DNA of 64,000 nucleotides from Falsochrobactrum ovis (GTDB lineage Bacteria; Pseudomonadota; Alphaproteobacteria; Rhizobiales; Rhizobiaceae): the NCBI RefSeq assembly GCF_003259955.1, contig NZ_QLMK01000007.1, positions 46,971-110,970 on the forward strand, given 5' to 3'. The notes under the pieces are model-generated. The model was not told where the DNA came from. It worked only from the letters and a program-made list of their open reading frames with translations, and made no database searches. This document shows, in pieces, positions 1 to 9,873 of this stretch (the stretch's first letter is position 1; each line of letters opens with the position of its first letter). Both the position numbers and the translations under genes were made by a program.

Positions 1-753
1 GTCACCGCGCAAGCCCAGTTCAAGCGGTGCTTTGCCCATTGGGCCATCCTTGCTTGAAAATGGCCAGACAATTGCAGCGGGAGCGCCGGAAGTGGCAAGC
101 CACTTGCCTTTAAAACTCCAGGACCAATCTTTGACTTTCGCCGGATAGCCCGTCATTCGCATGTGGCGTGTGTCTTCCAAACGCCAGCCGTGAAGCGCAT
201 TTTCCTGCATCGAAGTGATGAGAAAGCGACCATCGGGCGAGAATATCACGTCGATATGAGCGCCCTTCCATTCCAATTCAGTCGGCTTTGCTTGGGTACC
301 CGTCCAGATAAGCGTCGCTCCATTGTAGCGCGCTATAGCAAGGCGCTGGCCTTTTGGCGCGAATGCAAGACCTTCGACGCTGCGTTGTTGCTGAAACTCT
401 TGCATATCTCCATTGGAGGTACGCACCCAGGCCGAACGGCCCGATCCGAATGCGATCGTACCGGCAGGACCAGCTGCGACCGTTGTTATCCATTTGCGGC
501 CAATCGTGGCAAGTTCGGTGGCCGTGCCTTGCTTGTCGGTCTGGCAAATGCGGCCATCTTCGCCACCGGTTATGAGAGCTTTGCCGTCAGCAGTCAGTGC
601 CGCGCTTAGAAGCCCGTCGTGAACGGTTTCAGACTTATGTCCATTATCGAGCCGGTGGATTGATCCATCGGCCTGAGCGAAGAACGGAATGCCGCCGATA
701 AAGCGAGCAAGAATACAATGACCGTCAAGGTCCAGCGGGGCGATCGTGGGCAT
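1..753 (-). CDS. WD40-repeat protein, C-terminus beyond window edge
   Basis: An open frame starts at ATG 753-751 and runs without a stop to base 1 (251 codons), so the end of the gene is outside the window. The translation begins MPTIAPLDLDGHCILARF and shows WD40-like blades, for example ALTADGKALITGGEDGRI, IFSPDGRFLITSMQENALHGW and WSFKGKWLATSGAPAAIVW. It is probably a cytoplasmic beta-propeller scaffold, as no signal peptide is visible. It lies 13 bases after the CobW GTPase stop in the same direction, so the two are probably co-transcribed. The close pairing suggests a role in metal homeostasis, but the partner and molecular function are unknown. Confidence 0.85.
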   Translation of the reverse strand, partial: MPTIAPLDLDGHCILARFIGGIPFFAQADGSIHRLDNGHKSETVHDGLLSAALTADGKALITGGEDGRICQTDKQGTATELATIGRKWITTVAAGPAGTIAFGSGRSAWVRTSNGDMQEFQQQRSVEGLAFAPKGQRLAIARYNGATLIWTGTQAKPTELEWKGAHIDVIFSPDGRFLITSMQENALHGWRLEDTRHMRMTGYPAKVKDWSWSFKGKWLATSGAPAAIVWPFSSKDGPMGKAPLELGLRGD

Positions 754-766
754 GTCGGTCCAATTA

Positions 767-1897
767 TTATGCTTGGCAGTTTTCAAATTCGGCACGAAGA
801 GCGGTAGCATCCAGCTCACGGCCAATAAAGACCAGGCGGCTTTCGCGCTTTTCTTCAGGCTTCCATGGACGCTGATGATCTCCTTCGATGATCATATGCA
901 CGCCTTGAACAACGTAACGCTCGGGATCGTCTTTGAACGCGATGATGCCTTTGAGGCGCAAAATATTTGGCCCCTGCGTCTGGGTGAGATTCTGAATCCA
1001 AGGAAAGAATTTCTCCGGATCAATTTCGTTTGCGCGCAATGAAACCGACGTAACCGTAATATCATGGATGGCGGAGGCGTGGTGGTGATGCTCGTGATCA
1101 CAATCCGGTCCGCACACGTGCTCATGATCATGGTGATGATGGTCGTCATGGCCGTGGTGGTGATGGTGGTCATGATCGCAATCGGGGCCGCACACATGAT
1201 CGGGATCGTCGTGATCAAGAAAATGCGGATCGTTCTCCAGAGCGCGTTTCAGATCAAAAGCACCGCGATCAAGAACTTTGTCGAGCGAAATGGACGCGCG
1301 CTGCGTGCGATGGATGATCGCATGCGGATTGATAGCGCGCACTGTGGCTTCAACGGCCGCGAGCTCCTCAGCATTGACCAGATCTGTTTTGTTAATCAGC
1401 ACCACGTCGGCAAATGCGATCTGATCTTCTGCCTCGCGGCTGTCTTTCAGGCGCAGTGGCAGATGTTTTGCGTCGACAAGGGCAACAACTGCATCAAGAG
1501 CAGTTTTTGCGCGGACATCATCATCCATGAAAAAAGTCTGTGCGACGGGAACCGGATCGGCAAGCCCGGTTGTTTCGACCACGATGGCGTCAAAACGACC
1601 GGGGCGGCGCATCAGCCCTTCGACCACGCGGATGAGATCACCGCGCACGGTGCAGCAAATGCAGCCATTGTTCATTTCATAGATTTCTTCGTCGGATTCG
1701 ACAATGAGATCATTATCTATACCGATTTCGCCAAATTCATTGACGATTACAGCGTATCGCTTGCCGTGATTTTCCGTCAGCATACGATTGAGCAGGGTGG
1801 TTTTTCCTGACCCGAGATAGCCGGTCAAAACGGTAACGGGAATGCGGCCAGCTTCTGTGGTCGCCGTAGCTTCAGTTTGGGCCTCAGCTTGGCTCAT
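767..1897 (-). CDS. CobW/COG0523 family GTPase, probable zinc chaperone
   Basis: G3E-family P-loop GTPase of 376 aa. Visible motifs are Walker A GYLGSGKT (residues 26-33), the metal-binding CxCC motif (C79-I-C-C82), NKTD (169-172) for guanine recognition, and a CobW C-terminal domain. Between about 229 and 273 lies a linker packed with His, Asp and Cys that carries two copies of HVCGPDCDH (234-242 and 260-268). In this family such linkers bind zinc or related metals for delivery to client proteins. The ATG at 1897 is chosen over the upstream in-frame start at 1939 because AGAGG lies about 9 bases before it. A Zur-like palindrome lies about 110 bases upstream. Zinc rather than cobalt or nickel is an inference from the box and the CxCC/His features. 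Confidence 0.9.
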   Translation of the reverse strand: MSQAEAQTEATATTEAGRIPVTVLTGYLGSGKTTLLNRMLTENHGKRYAVIVNEFGEIGIDNDLIVESDEEIYEMNNGCICCTVRGDLIRVVEGLMRRPGRFDAIVVETTGLADPVPVAQTFFMDDDVRAKTALDAVVALVDAKHLPLRLKDSREAEDQIAFADVVLINKTDLVNAEELAAVEATVRAINPHAIIHRTQRASISLDKVLDRGAFDLKRALENDPHFLDHDDPDHVCGPDCDHDHHHHHGHDDHHHHDHEHVCGPDCDHEHHHHASAIHDITVTSVSLRANEIDPEKFFPWIQNLTQTQGPNILRLKGIIAFKDDPERYVVQGVHMIIEGDHQRPWKPEEKRESRLVFIGRELDATALRAEFENCQA

Positions 1898-2005
1898 GGT
1901 GCAACGCCTCTTGAATTTGTCGCCTCGGAATATTGGCACAAAGCGCAGGACCGAGGCTCTGATCGGTAATCCATATAAGGGAAGCGCAAGTCGATTGCCA
2001 TATGC

Positions 2006-2022
2006 AATGCTATATTATTACA
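2006..2022. promoter_or_regulatory. Candidate Zur box upstream of cobW
   Basis: The sequence AATGCTATATTATTACA resembles the alphaproteobacterial Zur palindrome (core TGTTATAnTATAACA, as I recall it); three core positions differ. It lies between the creatininase stop (2033) and the CobW start (1897). Zinc-repressed CobW genes are known in Brucella relatives. The regulator gene is not in this window, so the assignment rests on motif similarity and position. Confidence 0.5.
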
Positions 2023-2032
2023 GAGCAGATGA

Positions 2033-2809
2033 TCACGATCCTGGCAATGATGATAAATTAAAACGCGTCAGGTCGAACCGGTCCACATCATAGAGCAATT
2101 CGATAAAGCCTGCTGTTGCGTGAGCCAATATTTTTTCACCAGCTTCCGCGGTGGCGAGACTTGCATCACCGGCGACGCCCATGTGGTTGAGATCAAGCAT
2201 TTTCCACCCGAACGCATGCGGACCGTAGGCGCGCAAATGCTTAAACTCTTCGGCGAGAGCAGATTGCGCATTGGTGAAATTGCGCGCTTTCGACATATCA
2301 ACCAGATCGGGGCGTAAAGCGAGCATCACAGAGGTTTCGATAAAGCCGCCATGAATGTCGAGTTTCTTTGCCTCATCAGAAATGAGACCTTCGGGAAGGC
2401 CGAACCGGGTCCAACTGGTGGCAACTGCGAGCATATTTAGCCGAGCGCGCAATTCTGTAGCTACTATGGTCATTAAGGGTGAATTTCCACCATGCGCATT
2501 GAGCATGACCAGCTTTCGAATCCCGCCTGCATGAAGGTTTTCTCCAATGCCGATCCATTGATTAATTGCCTCCGAAAAGGCCAGGCTGCGCGTACCATCC
2601 ACATCCATATGTTCGATCGAATAGCCGATTGGCTGGGCGGGTAGAAAATTCACATTGAGGTCGGAAGGGAGGGCCTCGCTTATGCGCTGGGCAATGCCTT
2701 CGGCGATGATAGTGTCGGTTTCGAAAGGTAAATGCGGACCGTGTTGCTCGTGAGCCCCTAGTGGCAGAACTACTATCATGTCGCGGTTCTGGTCGTGCAG
2801 ATCGGTCAT
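2033..2809 (-). CDS. Creatininase-family metal-dependent amidohydrolase
   Basis: This 258-aa protein has the creatininase fold signature: PLGAHEQHGPHLPFETD near the N-terminus (metal ligands Glu, His and Asp), a central NAHGGN, and HGGFIETS. Family members hydrolyse creatinine or related cyclic amides, or cleave peptide modifications; the substrate here cannot be read from sequence. The ATG at 2809 is preferred over the TTG at 2824 because GGAG sits six bases before it. It precedes cobW on the same strand, but the Zur-like box in the gap suggests cobW has its own promoter. Confidence 0.85.
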   Translation of the reverse strand: MTDLHDQNRDMIVVLPLGAHEQHGPHLPFETDTIIAEGIAQRISEALPSDLNVNFLPAQPIGYSIEHMDVDGTRSLAFSEAINQWIGIGENLHAGGIRKLVMLNAHGGNSPLMTIVATELRARLNMLAVATSWTRFGLPEGLISDEAKKLDIHGGFIETSVMLALRPDLVDMSKARNFTNAQSALAEEFKHLRAYGPHAFGWKMLDLNHMGVAGDASLATAEAGEKILAHATAGFIELLYDVDRFDLTRFNLSSLPGS

Positions 2810-3265
2810 GAATTTCTCCAACAACTTATGGTCTTAATCGCTTAGCAAGCTGGGCAACGATCTTCTTTCAATCCGTCTATACCGTATAATGAGGATAGCA
2901 AGTGGCTATGAGTAAGTTCATAAGACAATTGTTCCGTATCGATTGCAGTCTGTTCCACGACTAGCCTGACCTTATTAACGACACGATTGCTGGAATCGAC
3001 GCTTAAAGCGCGCAAGGTGCAATCATATTGCCGCTTGCGTCGGAGGGCGGGTTGCTACTAAGCGTGTTAGCGCGGCTAGATGATGATGTCTCGGCTCAGG
3101 AAACTGTGGAAGACCAACATCCTCAGTGGTTTCAACGTTAAGCTTGATGAAAATCCTTCCATTTCAACAATCGGGGTGGCATAACCGTTGCAAGGTTATC
3201 GGACGGTTCCTTGTTTGCCCGGCAACACTTGCGCAGTGAAGGCAAGATCTCTTAGGGGAGGCGAA
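2810..3265. other. Intergenic region, 456 bp, no convincing gene
   Basis: The gap separates the divergent creatininase and LacI-type genes and should hold both promoters. A 44-codon open stretch (3007-3141, plus strand) has no start or recognisable similarity. A strong Shine-Dalgarno (AGGGGAGG, 3254-3261) supports the TTG start of the next gene. Confidence 0.4.
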
Positions 3266-4282
3266 TTGGCTCAGAAAATCAAGCTTTCAACCATAGCGGA
3301 TGCGCTTGGTGTTTCAACAGCCACCGTTTCATTGGCACTCCGCGATAGCCCTCTTGTAGCGGATCAGACCCGCGAGAAGATCAAAGAACATGCCAGAGCT
3401 ATCGGTTATATTTATAATCGTCGCGCGGCGAGCTTGCGCACGTCACGCTCAGGTATTGTCGGGGTCGTCGTACACGATATTATGAACCCATTTTTTGCGG
3501 AGATACTTCGCTCTATTGAAACAGAGCTGGATCGTTCACGCCAAACTTTCATCCTGTCTAACCATTATGACCAGCTGGAAAAGCAGCGGACCTTTATGGA
3601 TACGCTTTTGCAGCTTGGCGCCGATGGGGTGATCATCTCGCCAGCTATCGGAACTCCGCTTGAAGACATCAAATTAGCGCAGGATAATGGTCTGCCGATG
3701 GTGTTGATCGCGCGCCGTGTCGAGGGCGTGCAAGCGCCCGTTTTCCGGGGCGATGATGCCTATGGGATCGGACTTGCAACCAATCATCTTATTTCTTTGG
3801 GGCATACCCGGATTGCGATGGTCGGTGGTACTGATCAGACTTCAACCGGGCGCGATCGCTATGAGGGCTATGTGCAAGCAATGGCAAAAGCCGGGCTTGA
3901 AGTTAAGCCGGAATGGCGGCTGCCGGGGCCGCGCACCAAGCAGGGTGGCTTTGAAGTTGCGCCGCAGTTTCTAGCATTAAAAGACAAGCCTACAGCTGCT
4001 GTTTGTTGGAATGATCTAACCGCGATTGGGCTTATGAACGGTATAGCCCGCGCAGGGCTTATTCCCGGTGAGGATATTTCTGTAACGGGCTATGACGACC
4101 TTGAGGAAGCCGCGATTGCGACACCAGCTTTGACAACGGTGTGGAATGGCCAGCGTGAAGTGGGGCGGCGGGCTGCAAGGGCTTTGCTGGATCAGCTCAA
4201 TGGTGTTGAAGTGTCAACCACGCAGGAATTGATCAAGCCAGAGCTTCACATTCGGCAATCCACTTCCAAACCGAAATTCTGA
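3266..4282 (+). CDS. LacI-family transcriptional regulator
   Basis: The N-terminus carries the LacI helix-turn-helix and hinge (STIADALGVSTATVSLALRD, then YIYNRRAASLRT), followed by a periplasmic-binding-protein-like sensor domain (GVVVHDIMNPFFAEIL, GHTRIAMVGG, VTGYDDLEEAAIATPALTTV). Its length of 338 aa is normal for the family. The TTG start at 3266 follows AGGGGAGG with a four-base spacer and places the helix-turn-helix at residues 6-25; an in-frame upstream extension to 3188 looks unlikely. It is followed 68 bases later by a 2-hydroxyacid dehydrogenase in the same direction, a likely target. The effector is unknown. Confidence 0.9.
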   Translation: MAQKIKLSTIADALGVSTATVSLALRDSPLVADQTREKIKEHARAIGYIYNRRAASLRTSRSGIVGVVVHDIMNPFFAEILRSIETELDRSRQTFILSNHYDQLEKQRTFMDTLLQLGADGVIISPAIGTPLEDIKLAQDNGLPMVLIARRVEGVQAPVFRGDDAYGIGLATNHLISLGHTRIAMVGGTDQTSTGRDRYEGYVQAMAKAGLEVKPEWRLPGPRTKQGGFEVAPQFLALKDKPTAAVCWNDLTAIGLMNGIARAGLIPGEDISVTGYDDLEEAAIATPALTTVWNGQREVGRRAARALLDQLNGVEVSTTQELIKPELHIRQSTSKPKF

Positions 4283-4350
4283 ATAATTATAACAAGTGGG
4301 ATAGGTTTCGCCCTGTCCTTAGACTAATGGCCTATTGAGGGAAAAGTACC

Positions 4351-5319
4351 ATGAATAAACGCGCAGCGACGATACTCGTGCTCGGCAATTTTAACGATTA
4401 TGCCGTGAGTAGGCTTTCGGGAGAGTTTCCAATAAAGCGTATTGCTCGCGGCGATGTAGCGCTGGTCGAGGCAGGGTGGGCTCAGGATATTCGCGGTATT
4501 GCCAGCATGTCGAAAGTGGATGCGGTGCTGATTGATGCGTTGCCTAACCTTGAAATCATTGGAAATTTTGGTGTCGGCTATGATGCGGTAGATGCAAAAC
4601 ATGCTGGCACACGCAACATTATGGTCACCAATACGCCGGACGTTTTGACAGAAGAAGTAGCCGATACCGCTATGGGTCTGCTGATTGATACGGTGCGGGA
4701 ATTGTCGAAAGCGCAAGCCTATTTGCGCGAAGGGCGCTGGGAAAAGGAAGGTAATTATCCGCTTTCGAGGCTTTCGCTGCGTGGACGTAAGGTTGGGATT
4801 TTTGGATTGGGACGCATTGGCAAGACGATTGCGCACCGGATCGAAGCATTCGGACTTCCCATTTCTTATCATAATCGCCGCAAGGCTGAAGATGTGAATT
4901 ATGATTATTATCCAAGCCTGCTGGAACTGGCCAAAGCGGTAGACACGCTTATTCTGGTTGCTCCGGGCGGTGCGGAAACCACCAAAGCAGTCAATGCAGA
5001 AGTCTTGCAGGCGCTTGGTTCGGATGGCGTGTTGATCAATATTGGTCGCGGCAGTGTGGTGGACGAAGATGCGTTGGTGGATGCGCTGAATAATGGGACT
5101 ATTGCGGCCGCTGGTCTCGACGTATTTGCCAATGAACCGCACGTGCCGCAGGCTTTGCTCGATGCACCAAACACGGTGTTGCTGCCGCATGTCGGCTCGG
5201 CCTCGCAGAAAACGCGTCAGGGTATGGCCGATCTGGTGATCGACAATCTAATTTCGTGGTTCGATAAAGGGGTGGCTTTGACGCCAGTCCCCGAAACCGA
5301 GCATGTAAAAGCGAAGTAA
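4351..5319 (+). CDS. D-isomer-specific 2-hydroxyacid dehydrogenase
   Basis: NAD(P)-dependent reductase of 322 aa, of the glyoxylate/hydroxypyruvate reductase type. The Rossmann motif is GLGRIGKTIAHRIEAFG, the signature NIGRGSVVDEDALVDAL follows, and the catalytic His is in LPHVGSAS. The N-terminal part has NFGVGYDAVDAKHAG, typical of the GyaR/GhrB-like group. It probably reduces a 2-keto acid such as glyoxylate or hydroxypyruvate, or oxidises the matching D-2-hydroxyacid. A GAGGG Shine-Dalgarno precedes the ATG. Placement after a LacI regulator suggests inducible sugar or hydroxyacid metabolism. Confidence 0.88.
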   Translation: MNKRAATILVLGNFNDYAVSRLSGEFPIKRIARGDVALVEAGWAQDIRGIASMSKVDAVLIDALPNLEIIGNFGVGYDAVDAKHAGTRNIMVTNTPDVLTEEVADTAMGLLIDTVRELSKAQAYLREGRWEKEGNYPLSRLSLRGRKVGIFGLGRIGKTIAHRIEAFGLPISYHNRRKAEDVNYDYYPSLLELAKAVDTLILVAPGGAETTKAVNAEVLQALGSDGVLINIGRGSVVDEDALVDALNNGTIAAAGLDVFANEPHVPQALLDAPNTVLLPHVGSASQKTRQGMADLVIDNLISWFDKGVALTPVPETEHVKAK

Positions 5320-5322
5320 TTT

Positions 5323-6084
5323 TCAGGCAGTGCGTTCGGCACGATGCTGGCGCACTGCATCTCCAAAGGCTCTGAAAATTTTCTGTGAGGGAGCATCTGT
5401 TCGGATCCAATATTCCGGATGCCACTGCACGCCGACGACAAAGCCCTTAGCGTTTTTGACTGAAACGGCCTCGATGGTCCCATCCTCCGCAACAGCTTCT
5501 ATCGACAAATCGGGCGCGGGATTATCGATAGCCTGACGGTGGACAGAATTTACCTTTATCTCGTCTTTTCCTAAAATGTCGGCCAAACATGATCCAGCTG
5601 CGATCTTGACATTATGCGCGAGGGCGAAACGTTCGTCCTGGCTATCAGATTGTGGAGCGCGATGGTCGAGGCGCCCATCCAGATTCTGGATTTCAGTTGC
5701 GAGCGTTCCACCCAGAGCAACATTGAGCTCCTGAAGGCCGCGACAGATTGCCAATAGGGGAATGCCTTTTTCAATCGCTTTTCGGATCAGCGGAATGGAT
5801 GTCGCGTCGCGGTCGTGATCATAAGGTTCATAAGCCGCATTGGGAGTAACGCCATAAAGTTCCGGGTTCACATTTGATTTTGAGCCGGTGACTAAGAGAC
5901 CGTCGACGCTGTTTAACACGGTGTCGAGATCGATTTTATTAAGCGAGGGGACCAAAAGCGGTACTACCTCGGCAAATTCGATCGAAGCTAACAGATATTG
6001 GTCGGGTGCTGCATGCCAATTGTAGTTTTCTAAGGGCTTCACGTCGGTGGACACAGCGATGAGCGGGAATGATTGTTTTTTCAT
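5323..6084 (-). CDS. Peptidase C26 / gamma-glutamyl-GABA hydrolase-like class I amidotransferase
   Basis: This 253-aa protein has the class I glutamine amidotransferase nucleophile elbow PLLAICRGLQELNV (Cys) and the catalytic His region VGVQWHPEYW near the C-terminus. It matches the PuuD-like gamma-glutamyl-gamma-aminobutyrate hydrolase family, which releases GABA or other amines from gamma-glutamylated forms in the cytoplasm. Two nearby ATGs (6096 and 6084) lack a strong Shine-Dalgarno; 6084 gives the usual MKKxxxPLIAVS start. It converges on the 2-hydroxyacid dehydrogenase with a 3-bp gap. The true substrate is uncertain because the other puu genes are absent here. Confidence 0.82.
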   Translation of the reverse strand: MKKQSFPLIAVSTDVKPLENYNWHAAPDQYLLASIEFAEVVPLLVPSLNKIDLDTVLNSVDGLLVTGSKSNVNPELYGVTPNAAYEPYDHDRDATSIPLIRKAIEKGIPLLAICRGLQELNVALGGTLATEIQNLDGRLDHRAPQSDSQDERFALAHNVKIAAGSCLADILGKDEIKVNSVHRQAIDNPAPDLSIEAVAEDGTIEAVSVKNAKGFVVGVQWHPEYWIRTDAPSQKIFRAFGDAVRQHRAERTA

Positions 6085-6278
6085 AATATAAAGCATCCGA
6101 TGTTTAATGGTTGTTTTACCCTAAGGTGCGTGAAATCGGAACGGATTTCCGGAATCTCCAGATATTCTTCGATATGAACTGTGTATTGATGCGGATCGAA
6201 TGTTTTTTCCCACTATTTACGGTTCAATTTCGGGCAATCATAAACTAGGAGAGTATAAAATCTGACTGGGAGAGATAT

Positions 6279-7028
6279 ATGCCTGACGATCAGCTATTTT
6301 CTGTTCGCGATAAAACTATCGCGGTGACAGGAGGTTCTTCGGGGCTGGGCCAGCATATGGTGCAACTGCTCGCCGGTCACGGTGCCCGTGTTGTCTCGAT
6401 TTCCAGAAGCAATGAAAGCGAAAGCACTTGCCCATCAGGGGGCGAAGTTCTGGAAATTATCGCTGATATCACCCAAGACGATGAAGTTGCTAAAGCGTTT
6501 GATGAAGCAGAACGGCGCTTGGGGCCTATTACGACATTGTTTAATAATGCCGGTGTTGCGAGTATGGCGAGGGCGCTGGATACGTCGCGGGATATATTCA
6601 CCCATATTTTCGATGTGAATGTTGCGGGTTCTTTCTTCGTGGCACAGGAAGCCGCACGGCGGATGATTGAACGCAAGCAAGGCGGGGCAATCATAAATTT
6701 GACGAGTATTTTGGCTGAGCGACCACAGAAGGGAACAGCGGCCTACGCCATGTCGAAGGCATGTGTGTCGCAGATGACGCGATGCCTAGCTATGGAATGG
6801 GCGCCCCATAATATTCGGGTAAATGCGATATCACCTGGCTGGTTTCCAACACGCTTAAACCGAGACCAACTTGATGGTCCGGCCGGTGGATATATCAAAG
6901 GATGCAATCCCATGCGGCGTTTTGGCGAAATGCGTGATTTGGATGGAGCGATATTGCTGCTCGCATCGGACGCAAGCCGTTATATGACCGGTAGCGTCAT
7001 AACTATTGACGGCGGCCACAAGATTTAA
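6279..7028 (+). CDS. SDR-family oxidoreductase
   Basis: Classical short-chain dehydrogenase/reductase of 249 aa. It has the cofactor motif TGGSSGLGQ near the N-terminus, NNAG, and the catalytic YAMSK with the preceding Ser in NLTSIL. The C-terminal ITIDGG is typical of gluconate 5-dehydrogenase or 3-ketoacyl reductase-like members. GGGAGAG stands four bases before the ATG. It is divergent to the C26 amidotransferase, with 194 bp between them for promoters. The substrate is not deducible. Confidence 0.87.
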   Translation: MPDDQLFSVRDKTIAVTGGSSGLGQHMVQLLAGHGARVVSISRSNESESTCPSGGEVLEIIADITQDDEVAKAFDEAERRLGPITTLFNNAGVASMARALDTSRDIFTHIFDVNVAGSFFVAQEAARRMIERKQGGAIINLTSILAERPQKGTAAYAMSKACVSQMTRCLAMEWAPHNIRVNAISPGWFPTRLNRDQLDGPAGGYIKGCNPMRRFGEMRDLDGAILLLASDASRYMTGSVITIDGGHKI

Positions 7029-7317
7029 CCCATTTTTTTTTATTCCATATCATGCATGGTCAAATGTTCATTGGACCAAGCAAATCGATTTAAGTCGTCC
7101 GTTTGTTGGGGCTAACGTGGATATTTCGAATCCGACCCTAAATGACATTTAATTAGCTTGTGATTTCTTGATAGTTCAGCTCACGGGTCAATATAGGTTT
7201 GGGAGCCCGCCAATTTGTATTTATATAGTGAATATAATGGCTTGTGGTTTTTAGCTATGAAAGGTATTTTTAAAACATTAGTGGCATGTTCCCCTTGGGA
7301 GGGGGTAAAATATCAAT

Positions 7318-9597
7318 ATGTGGCGACGCATGAAACCTGAGATGCCAGCGGACGTACGGCTATCATTCTTACGTGCGCTTTATGGCAACCGTACAACGTT
7401 ATGGTTTGGTGTGCTTGCGCATGTTGTGGCATGCGTTGTTCTCTATGCCAAAACTCAAAACGCACATTTTCTAGGATTTGCATGTGTTTTCATCGTTCTA
7501 ATGTTAGGGCGATTTTACGACATGTGCTGTTTTGACCGAATAAAATATAGCGATCTTAGTCAAGCAGAATTGGATCGTTGGGAAGCGCGTTATCTGGTCG
7601 GGGCATCAGGTGTTTGCGCGACCCTTGGCATGATGTGCTTTTATTCAAGTTATATCTTGCGGGATTCTTTCGCCGAGCTGGTTAGCCTTACTGTTCTTTT
7701 GGCATCAGTTGTTTCAATCGTTGGTCGAAATTACGCTTCTGCTAAAGCCGTTTTTTTGATGTCAGCCTGTACGTTGGTTCCGGTGTTAGCCGGCCTTATA
7801 CTTGCGGGCACGCCATTTCACATGGTGATTGGGCTTCTGCTCGTTCCTTATTTTCTTTCCAATATTCAAATGGCGAATGGCCTGCGCGAATTTCTTTTTG
7901 CAGCGGTCATGGGAGAGCGGCGGCTGTCCACCGTTGCCGCACGATTTGACGCAGCGCTCAATCATATGCCGCAAGGTCTACTTATGTTTGACGCTGAGCA
8001 TCGAATTGCGGTCGTCAATAATCAGTTGAGAGTGTTGCTTAAAACTGATCGCGGAACACGGCTAAGAGGGCGTAAGCTTGATGTTTTGCTGCGATATTGT
8101 GTGAAAAGTGGGGTTTTCCCGCATAATGATCTGGCCAATATCAGTGCACGCATGCACGATCTCATCAATGGTAGCAAAAAGCGCGATATTTTTCAGCTCG
8201 CTAATGAGCGTTATATTGAATGTATCGGCAATATGACGTCCGATGCGGGCGCGGTGGTGATGTTTGAGGATGTCACCCAACGTGTCGAGGCGGAGGCGCG
8301 CATTCAGCAATTAGCGCGATATGACGGACTGACCGGGCTTCCGAACCGCAACTATTTTGAAGTGATGGTTCGTTCGATTCGTGCTCATCAACCGTCAAAT
8401 ACAATCGCCGCCCTCATCGTTATTGACATTAATCATTTCAAACATGTCAACGATACACTTGGGCATTATGCCGGAGACGCACTGTTACGGCTTTTTGCCG
8501 AACGGTTGAGTACGCTTGATCCGCAACGTTATGTTTCTTCACGCTTTGGTGGCGATGAATTTGTGGTGTTCGTTTTCAATCTTCTTAGTGTTGAAGAGGT
8601 GGCCGCTGTCGTTGAAAAAATTATAGCGGTGACGACCGGGCTTTATGAGCTCGATGGGGATCAGGTCCATATCGATATTAGCGCTGGCGTGGCTACGGCG
8701 GGTATAGACCAGTGCGATATCAGCGTTATGCATGTCAATGCAGATCTCGCGCTCTATCAAGCAAAGAGCGAACAGGGCACCCAATGGGCATTGTTTGCCA
8801 GCACGATGGAAACGATATATCGGAGCCGGCAGAAGCTAAAGGCGGACCTGCGCCAGGCAATCGACAGAAGTGAAATTAAGGTTGTCTATCAGCCGATTAT
8901 GAGTGCCCAATCGTTGCGTGTAGTGGCTTACGAGGCTCTAGCTCGATGGGATCATGCAGAATTGGGATCGGTTTCTCCGACTGAATTCATTCCCTTGGCG
9001 GAAGAGATCGGCGTTATTTCGAGAATTACGCGCTTTGTATTGGAGCAGGCATGTAGCGACTGCAATAGCTGGGAAGATCGTGTTGGCGTGTCAGTTAATC
9101 TTTCGGCCATTGATCTGAAGAATCAAGATCTTGTAAACGACATCACCGGTGCATTGGAGAAGTCCGGCCTTCAACCCCGACGTTTGGAAGTTGAAGTGAC
9201 GGAGAGCGCTATTATATCCGATCAATATCAGGCATCGCTCGTGCTTGAGCGTTTGAAAAGCGCAGGGATTAATATCGCGCTGGATGATTTTGGGACTGGC
9301 TATTCAAGCTTGAGCTATCTCAACAGTTTGCCCCTGACGAAAATCAAGATCGATCGTTCTTTTGTGCAGGATATTACCCAGGATCGAAGGTCACTTATGT
9401 TGCTTCGTGGCGTTACCCAGCTTTCGCATGAATTGGGGCTTGGCGTGACTGTTGAGGGGGTGGAGACAGAAGAGCAGCTAGCTTTGATTCGGGTTGCGGC
9501 GGGCGCGGATCTTGTTCAGGGTTTTCTGATGGGCAGGCCCATGCCAGCCGAAAATATCCGTTTAACGGGCATGCGACATTTGGCGCGGCAAGGCTAA
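7318..9597 (+). CDS. Membrane GGDEF-EAL protein (c-di-GMP turnover)
   Basis: This 759-aa protein has about six hydrophobic segments in the first 200 residues, a PAS-like segment (RFDAALNHMPQGLLMFDAEHRI), then GGDEF and EAL domains. The active-site GGDEF (411-415, in RFGGDEFVVF) and EAL (539-541, in AYEALARWDH) are intact, as are the EAL-domain DDFGTGYSSL, KIDRSFV and VEGVET motifs. It may therefore synthesise and degrade cyclic di-GMP at the inner membrane. A GGGAGGGGG run lies 12 bases before the ATG at 7318. It appears monocistronic. Confidence 0.92.
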   Translation: MWRRMKPEMPADVRLSFLRALYGNRTTLWFGVLAHVVACVVLYAKTQNAHFLGFACVFIVLMLGRFYDMCCFDRIKYSDLSQAELDRWEARYLVGASGVCATLGMMCFYSSYILRDSFAELVSLTVLLASVVSIVGRNYASAKAVFLMSACTLVPVLAGLILAGTPFHMVIGLLLVPYFLSNIQMANGLREFLFAAVMGERRLSTVAARFDAALNHMPQGLLMFDAEHRIAVVNNQLRVLLKTDRGTRLRGRKLDVLLRYCVKSGVFPHNDLANISARMHDLINGSKKRDIFQLANERYIECIGNMTSDAGAVVMFEDVTQRVEAEARIQQLARYDGLTGLPNRNYFEVMVRSIRAHQPSNTIAALIVIDINHFKHVNDTLGHYAGDALLRLFAERLSTLDPQRYVSSRFGGDEFVVFVFNLLSVEEVAAVVEKIIAVTTGLYELDGDQVHIDISAGVATAGIDQCDISVMHVNADLALYQAKSEQGTQWALFASTMETIYRSRQKLKADLRQAIDRSEIKVVYQPIMSAQSLRVVAYEALARWDHAELGSVSPTEFIPLAEEIGVISRITRFVLEQACSDCNSWEDRVGVSVNLSAIDLKNQDLVNDITGALEKSGLQPRRLEVEVTESAIISDQYQASLVLERLKSAGINIALDDFGTGYSSLSYLNSLPLTKIKIDRSFVQDITQDRRSLMLLRGVTQLSHELGLGVTVEGVETEEQLALIRVAAGADLVQGFLMGRPMPAENIRLTGMRHLARQG

Positions 9598-9873
9598 CAC
9601 TGCGAGTCGCATAGTATTTCAAAAAAATCGACGTATGAAGAAAGCGAGTGCTAAAGGTCGCTCTTAAAAAGAGGCGTCTTTAATCCGGATGGTCGCGCAA
9701 ACCGAGGCTTTTCGGATCACTTCGATAGATGGGTTAGAGCTTGAAACAGGGATAGGTTTTTGACGTATATACGACTAATTTGGGGAAGTCGCTTAAAAGC
9801 AAACTTAATATCTTTACAGGCTTATAAAGGCGCCTATCCTGCGCCAGGTTTTCAAGGTGCGGAATAAATATAA

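Noticed and set aside
1064-1810. 248-codon open frame on the plus strand
   Set aside because: It is the complement of the CobW gene; the Met/Val-rich stretch comes from the antisense of the His-rich linker.
3007-3141. 44-codon open stretch (ILPLASEGGLLLSVLARLDD...)
   Set aside because: No start codon with ribosome site and no recognised family; too short to call a gene or a pseudogene.
4324-5190. 288-codon open frame on the minus strand
   Set aside because: It is antisense to the 2-hydroxyacid dehydrogenase, which has all family motifs.
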